A stretch of 7,928 nucleotides of DNA, taken from NCBI GenBank assembly GCA_016786965.1, contig JAEUVL010000597.1, positions 1 to 7,928 on the forward strand, in the 5' to 3' direction. The notes beneath the pieces are model-generated. The model searched no databases, was not told where the DNA came from, and saw only the letters and a list, made by a program, of their open reading frames with translations. How positions within the stretch are numbered: the stretch's first letter is position 1; each line of letters begins with the position of its first letter. Made by a program: the position numbers and the translations under genes. Source of the DNA: Chitinophagaceae bacterium. Its GTDB lineage: Bacteria > Bacteroidota > Bacteroidia > Chitinophagales > Chitinophagaceae. Below are positions 5,983 through 7,928 of this stretch, piece by piece.

Positions 5983-5989
5983 AGGCAGG
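5960..5989 (+). other. Possible leader hairpin of the groESL mRNA
   Basis: CCTGCCT at 5960-5966 can pair with AGGCAGG at 5983-5989, leaving a 16-base loop. A shifted register (GCCTGC with GCAGGC) is also possible. The stem is GC-rich in an otherwise A/T-rich leader and lies 34 bases before the groES ATG. The loop contains one arm of the 10-base inverted repeat. It could stabilise the mRNA or sense temperature, but this is inference from pairing alone. Confidence 0.35.
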
Positions 5990-6023
5990 CTGCAAATTCA
6001 AAAAACTCAAAATCAATAAAACT

Positions 6024-6305
6024 ATGGCTAAGAAAGTGAATGTTACCCCACTGCACGACAGGGTAATTGTAAAAGCTGCGGCTGCCGAAGAAAAAACTGC
6101 TGGCGGCATCATTATTCCGGACACTGCAAAAGAAAAACCACAACGTGGTGTGGTAATAGCTGCCGGTCCTGGTAAAAAAGACGAGCCCGTAACAGTAAAA
6201 ACAGGAGACACGGTGCTATATGGCAAATACGCCGGTACCGAGATCCAGATCGAAGGTGATGACTACCTTATCATGAGAGAGTCGGACATCCTGGCGATAG
6301 TGTAA
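6024..6305 (+). CDS. groES: Co-chaperonin GroES (Hsp10)
   Basis: GroES forms a seven-subunit lid that caps the GroEL ring during ATP-driven protein folding in the cytoplasm. The 93-residue product has the usual family length. It starts MAKKVNVTPLHDRVIVK, followed by the mobile loop that contacts GroEL (about residues 20-34, EEKTAGGIIIPDTAK, with the hydrophobic III tripeptide). Then come the roof region AAGPGKKDE and the C-terminal KYAGTEIQIEGDDYLIMRESDILAIV, all conserved. The open frame extends upstream to an ATG at 5976, but that extension (MVKAGCKFKKLKINKT) has no counterpart in GroES, and MAKK is the expected start. An A-rich leader precedes the ATG. groEL follows after 96 bases in the same direction. 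Confidence 0.98.
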   Translation: MAKKVNVTPLHDRVIVKAAAAEEKTAGGIIIPDTAKEKPQRGVVIAAGPGKKDEPVTVKTGDTVLYGKYAGTEIQIEGDDYLIMRESDILAIV

Positions 6306-6398
6306 TTTGGAAATTTGGAGATGTGACAATTTGACAATTGCCACTCCGGTTTTCAACTTATTTCCAAATCATCTAATTATCAAATTTTCAAATTAAAT
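6305..6398. repeat. Two facing arrays of an 8-base A/T-rich unit in the groES-groEL gap
   Basis: Left array, 6305-6340: ATTTGGAA, ATTTGGAG, ATGTGACA, ATTTGACA, then ATTG, each unit exactly 8 bases; the first overlaps the last base of the groES stop. Right array, 6360-6398: ATTTCCAA, ATCATCTA, ATTATCAA, ATTTTCAA, then ATTAAAT. Read on the minus strand the right array gives ATTTGAAA, ATTTGATA, ATTAGATG, ATTTGGAA, i.e. the same unit in the opposite direction. The arrays are separated by 19 bases (CCACTCCGGTTTTCAACTT) and can pair imperfectly into a long hairpin. They fill nearly the whole spacer, ending just before the groEL ATG. Confidence 0.7.
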
Positions 6399-6401
6399 AT
6401 T

Positions 6402-7928
6402 ATGGCAAAACAAATCTTCTTCGACATTGACGCAAGAAATAAAATGAAGAAAGGCGTTGACACACTCGCCAATGCTGTGAAAGTAACATTAGGCCCTAAA
6501 GGCCGCAACGTGGTGATCGAGAAAAAATTTGGTGCACCGCAGGTAACTAAAGATGGTGTTACCGTGGCAAAAGAAATTGAACTGGAAGACCCGATCGAAA
6601 ACATGGGTGCCCAGATGGTAAAAGAAGTGGCTTCTAAAACAGCCGATATCGCAGGTGATGGTACTACCACAGCTACTGTGCTGGCACAGTCTATCATCAG
6701 CGAAGGATTGAAAATGGTAGCTGCAGGTGCCAACCCGATGGACCTGAAGCGGGGTATTGATAAGGCAGTAAGCCTGGTAGTGGAAAACCTGAAAGGACAA
6801 TCTCAAACTGTTGGAAACGATAGTAAGAAAATACAGCAGGTGGCTACCATTTCTGCTAATAATGATGAGACCATTGGTAAATTGATCGCTGAAGCTTTCG
6901 CCAAAGTAGGCAAAGAAGGTGTTATCACCGTGGAAGAAGCAAAAGGCACTGACACCACTGTAGATGTGGTGGAAGGTATGCAGTTCGACCGTGGATATAT
7001 TTCTCCTTACTTCGTTACGAACAGCGAAAAGATGGAAGCTGAACTGCAGAATCCTTACATACTAATATATGATAAGAAGATATCTGCTATGAAAGATATC
7101 CTCCATATACTGGAGAAAGTAGCACAAAGTGGCCGCCCGCTGCTGATCATTGCAGAAGACCTGGAAGGCGAAGCACTGGCTACACTGGTGGTAAACAAAC
7201 TGCGTGGCACTATTAAAGTGGCCGCTGTAAAAGCACCTGGTTTTGGCGACCGCAGGAAAGAAATGCTGACTGATATCGCTATTCTCACAGGAGGTACTGT
7301 TATCAGTGAAGAACTCGGACATAAACTGGAAGGTGCAGATCTTACTTCACTCGGACAGGCTTCTTCTGTTACCATTGACAAAGACAACACAACTGTGGTT
7401 GGTGGCAAAGGCAAGAAGGCAGATATTACTGCCCGTGTGAACCAGATCAAAGCACAGGTAGAGAATACCACTTCTGATTATGATAAAGAAAAATTACAGG
7501 AGCGCCTGGCCAAACTGGCTGGTGGTGTAGCTGTATTGTACATTGGTGCAGCTACCGAAATGGAAATGAAAGAGAAGAAAGACAGGGTTGACGATGCGTT
7601 GCATGCCACAAGGGCAGCCGTGGAAGAAGGTATAGTACCTGGTGGTGGCGTGGCCTATATCCGTGCCATTGAGGCACTCGATCCCAAAGTAAGAGGCCAG
7701 ATAGCAGATGAGCAAACAGGTATGGCGATCGTTCGCCGGGCCCTGGAAGAGCCTATCCGCACCCTGACCGCTAATGCCGGTATCGATGGATCTATCGTGG
7801 TACAAAAGATCAAAGAGGGTAAAGGCGATTATGGTTTCAATGCCCGCACCGAAGTGTATGAGAACCTGTTCAAAGCTGGGGTGATCGACCCAACTAAAGT
7901 TAGCCGTGTGGCATTGGAAAATGCAGCC
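6402..7928 (+). CDS. groEL: Chaperonin GroEL (Hsp60), 3' end cut off by the window edge
   Basis: GroEL builds double seven-subunit rings that enclose unfolded proteins and refold them with GroES and ATP in the cytoplasm. From the ATG at 6402, 509 codons are open to the end of the window; the family is about 545 residues, so roughly 35 are missing, including the usual C-terminal Gly/Met tail. Visible landmarks are MAKQIFFDIDARNKM, the nucleotide-binding TLGPKGRNV (29-37), KDGVTVAKEI (50-59), and GDGTTTATVLA (85-95). The catalytic aspartate lies in VDDALHATRAAVEEG (Asp398), followed by PGGGVAYIR. The apical domain carries GFGDRRKEML. No frameshift or unusual residue is seen in the part present. 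It is the second gene of the groESL operon and has an A/T-rich upstream region without a Shine-Dalgarno motif. Confidence 0.98.
   Translation, partial: MAKQIFFDIDARNKMKKGVDTLANAVKVTLGPKGRNVVIEKKFGAPQVTKDGVTVAKEIELEDPIENMGAQMVKEVASKTADIAGDGTTTATVLAQSIISEGLKMVAAGANPMDLKRGIDKAVSLVVENLKGQSQTVGNDSKKIQQVATISANNDETIGKLIAEAFAKVGKEGVITVEEAKGTDTTVDVVEGMQFDRGYISPYFVTNSEKMEAELQNPYILIYDKKISAMKDILHILEKVAQSGRPLLIIAEDLEGEALATLVVNKLRGTIKVAAVKAPGFGDRRKEMLTDIAILTGGTVISEELGHKLEGADLTSLGQASSVTIDKDNTTVVGGKGKKADITARVNQIKAQVENTTSDYDKEKLQERLAKLAGGVAVLYIGAATEMEMKEKKDRVDDALHATRAAVEEGIVPGGGVAYIRAIEALDPKVRGQIADEQTGMAIVRRALEEPIRTLTANAGIDGSIVVQKIKEGKGDYGFNARTEVYENLFKAGVIDPTKVSRVALENAA

Noticed and set aside
5825..6226. A 133-codon minus-strand frame across the groES upstream region
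   Set aside because: More than half overlaps groES antisense and the rest crosses the repeat-rich spacer; no recognisable protein features.
7055..7471. A 138-codon minus-strand frame, Ser/Thr-rich, opposite groEL
   Set aside because: Composition is what the antisense frame of a conserved groEL yields; no start context or homology is seen.
1..7928. CRISPR array, transposon ends, tRNA or rRNA genes, toxin-antitoxin or defence cluster
   Set aside because: No regularly spaced long repeats, transposase motifs, cloverleaf sequences or small paired toxin-antitoxin genes could be found on either strand.

Overview
The window reads as a chromosomal, mostly housekeeping segment from a member of the Bacteroidota, most likely the Chitinophagaceae. 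Four things point there. A large surface protein ends in a Por-type (type IX secretion) sorting domain. NusB is about 310 residues long, twice the proteobacterial size. Promoter candidates match the Bacteroidota -7 consensus TAnnTTTG. Start codons are preceded by A-rich sequence rather than Shine-Dalgarno motifs. No rRNA, tRNA, CRISPR array, transposase or phage gene is visible.

Left part (1-2485, minus strand): a four-gene block transcribed right to left, nusB > DUF1573 lipoprotein > yajC > coaE, with coaE cut by the left edge. It combines transcription antitermination (NusB), an outer-envelope lipoprotein of unknown role, the YajC accessory subunit of the Sec translocon, and the last step of coenzyme A synthesis. 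Spacers are short (59, 38 and 97 bases). Two or three of them hold their own TAnnTTTG-like boxes, so the block may be several overlapping transcription units rather than one operon.

Centre (2486-5826): a 223-base divergent intergenic region separates nusB from a 1021-residue plus-strand gene. This gene encodes an Asp-box (BNR/sortilin-like) beta-propeller protein with a lipoprotein-type signal peptide at one end and a type IX sorting domain at the other. It is closed by a textbook intrinsic terminator.

Right part (5827-7928): the groES-groEL chaperonin operon, with groEL cut by the right edge after 509 codons. The 200 bases before groES hold no gene but contain a 14-base exact direct repeat, a 10-base exact inverted repeat and a possible leader hairpin; no CIRCE operator is seen. 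The groES-groEL gap consists largely of two facing arrays of an 8-base A/T-rich unit.

I did not find a convincing undescribed multi-gene system. The points most worth following are non-coding: the octamer arrays inside groESL, the repeats upstream of groES, and the inverted repeat over the coaE start. The surface protein's mixed lipoprotein and type IX signals are also worth checking.
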